The translations under genes were made by a program, and so were the position numbers. A model generated the notes under the pieces. That model saw only the letters and a program-made list of their open reading frames with translations. It had not been told where the DNA came from and ran no database searches. Below, piece after piece: positions 63,634-64,000 of a stretch of 64,000 nt of DNA (its first letter is position 1; every line of letters begins with the position of its first letter). The DNA is taken from NCBI GenBank assembly GCA_940671915.1, contig CALNVZ010002974.1, forward strand, positions 13,343,022-13,407,021, written 5' to 3'. This stretch comes from Paracentrotus lividus. Lineage: Eukaryota; Echinodermata; Echinoidea; Camarodonta; Echinidae.

Positions 63634-64000
63634 ATGGGCTGTATTCTACTCCTCTTACTGGGACTAATTGGTCTTCATGCTTGTCTGAATGATCCTTTGT
63701 CATACCCTTTTCGAACTACACATATCAGCTATGCACATCGGATTCAAAATGGAAGACCCCCCCCCCCTCAATGTAAGTTTGGCAGGCCAGTTGCCTATAT
63801 GCTAATTCCAATTCTACCTTAAACTCTGCTTAACTCTGGGGATATTAATCCTAACCCAGGTCCTCCTCGTCCTGTCAATCGCTCAGTCAATTCCATACCG
63901 ACTCCTGGACCGTCCGGTACTTCTGGTATACTTATCAATGCCAGATCCATTCGACAAGATGCCGAAACTTTTGTCCTTCCTAGCCAGCACCCCATCGAGG
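63634..64000 (+). mobile_element. probable CR1/L2-like retrotransposon ORF2 start with 2A-like motif (cut by window edge)
   Basis: ATG at 63634 opens a frame with a hydrophobic start (MGCILLLLLGLIGLHAC). One in-frame stop (63820-63822) is followed, in the same frame, by TLLNSGDINPNPGPP (2A-like D-x-N-P-G-P, about 63832-63864) and then ILINARSIRQDAE, resembling the start of an APE-type endonuclease. 2A-like peptides at the head of ORF2 are known from sea urchin CR1-type non-LTR elements. Confidence 0.65.

Overview
The window looks like echinoderm genomic DNA, most likely sea urchin. It is AT-rich, and one intron-dense gene is scattered among many inverted-repeat elements, SINE-like tRNA-derived repeats, a DIRS-type retrotransposon and non-LTR retrotransposon pieces. 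A 2A-like peptide motif in retrotransposon-like sequence at the right edge also fits. The species call is inference from this style; nothing in the sequence names the organism.

One gene occupies most of the window on the minus strand (62473 down to 12340). I resolved 48 internal coding exons with GT/AG boundaries. Joined in order they keep one open frame of about 8.99 kb (about 2,995 residues). The first 23 exons (62473-36509) encode a run of roughly a dozen spectrin-like helical repeats, and the N-terminal part resembles, from memory, vertebrate CCDC141. One exon (36144-35669) encodes a proline-rich linker with a repeated motif. The remaining 24 exons (34666-12340) encode 14 immunoglobulin I-set domains of titin/muscle type. 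The first coding exon(s) and the 3' end are not visible: the left 12.3 kb has no recognisable exon, and only about 1.5 kb lies to the right of the most upstream exon seen.

Region by region: 1-12339 is non-coding, with a CT microsatellite, an 850-bp fold-back element, a hairpin repeat and a degenerate tandem array. 12340-34666 holds the Ig exons with duplicated exon scraps, a SINE, LINE 3' ends and several small inverted-repeat elements. 35669-36144 is the linker. 36509-56364 holds spectrin exons, and the intron between the exons at 39707 and 45807 contains a 5.55-kb DIRS-like element with inverted terminal repeats and an internal complementary region. 56365-62350 is a 6-kb intron with a truncated LINE and an inverted-repeat element. 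62351-62473 is the most upstream exon seen. 62900-64000 carries a CpG-richer stretch, a broken acidic reading frame and the start of a probable CR1/L2-like retrotransposon with a 2A motif.

The main biological interest is the protein architecture. CCDC141-like spectrin repeats are spliced in frame to a long titin-like Ig array. In vertebrates CCDC141 has a single C-terminal Ig and sits next to TTN in the same orientation.
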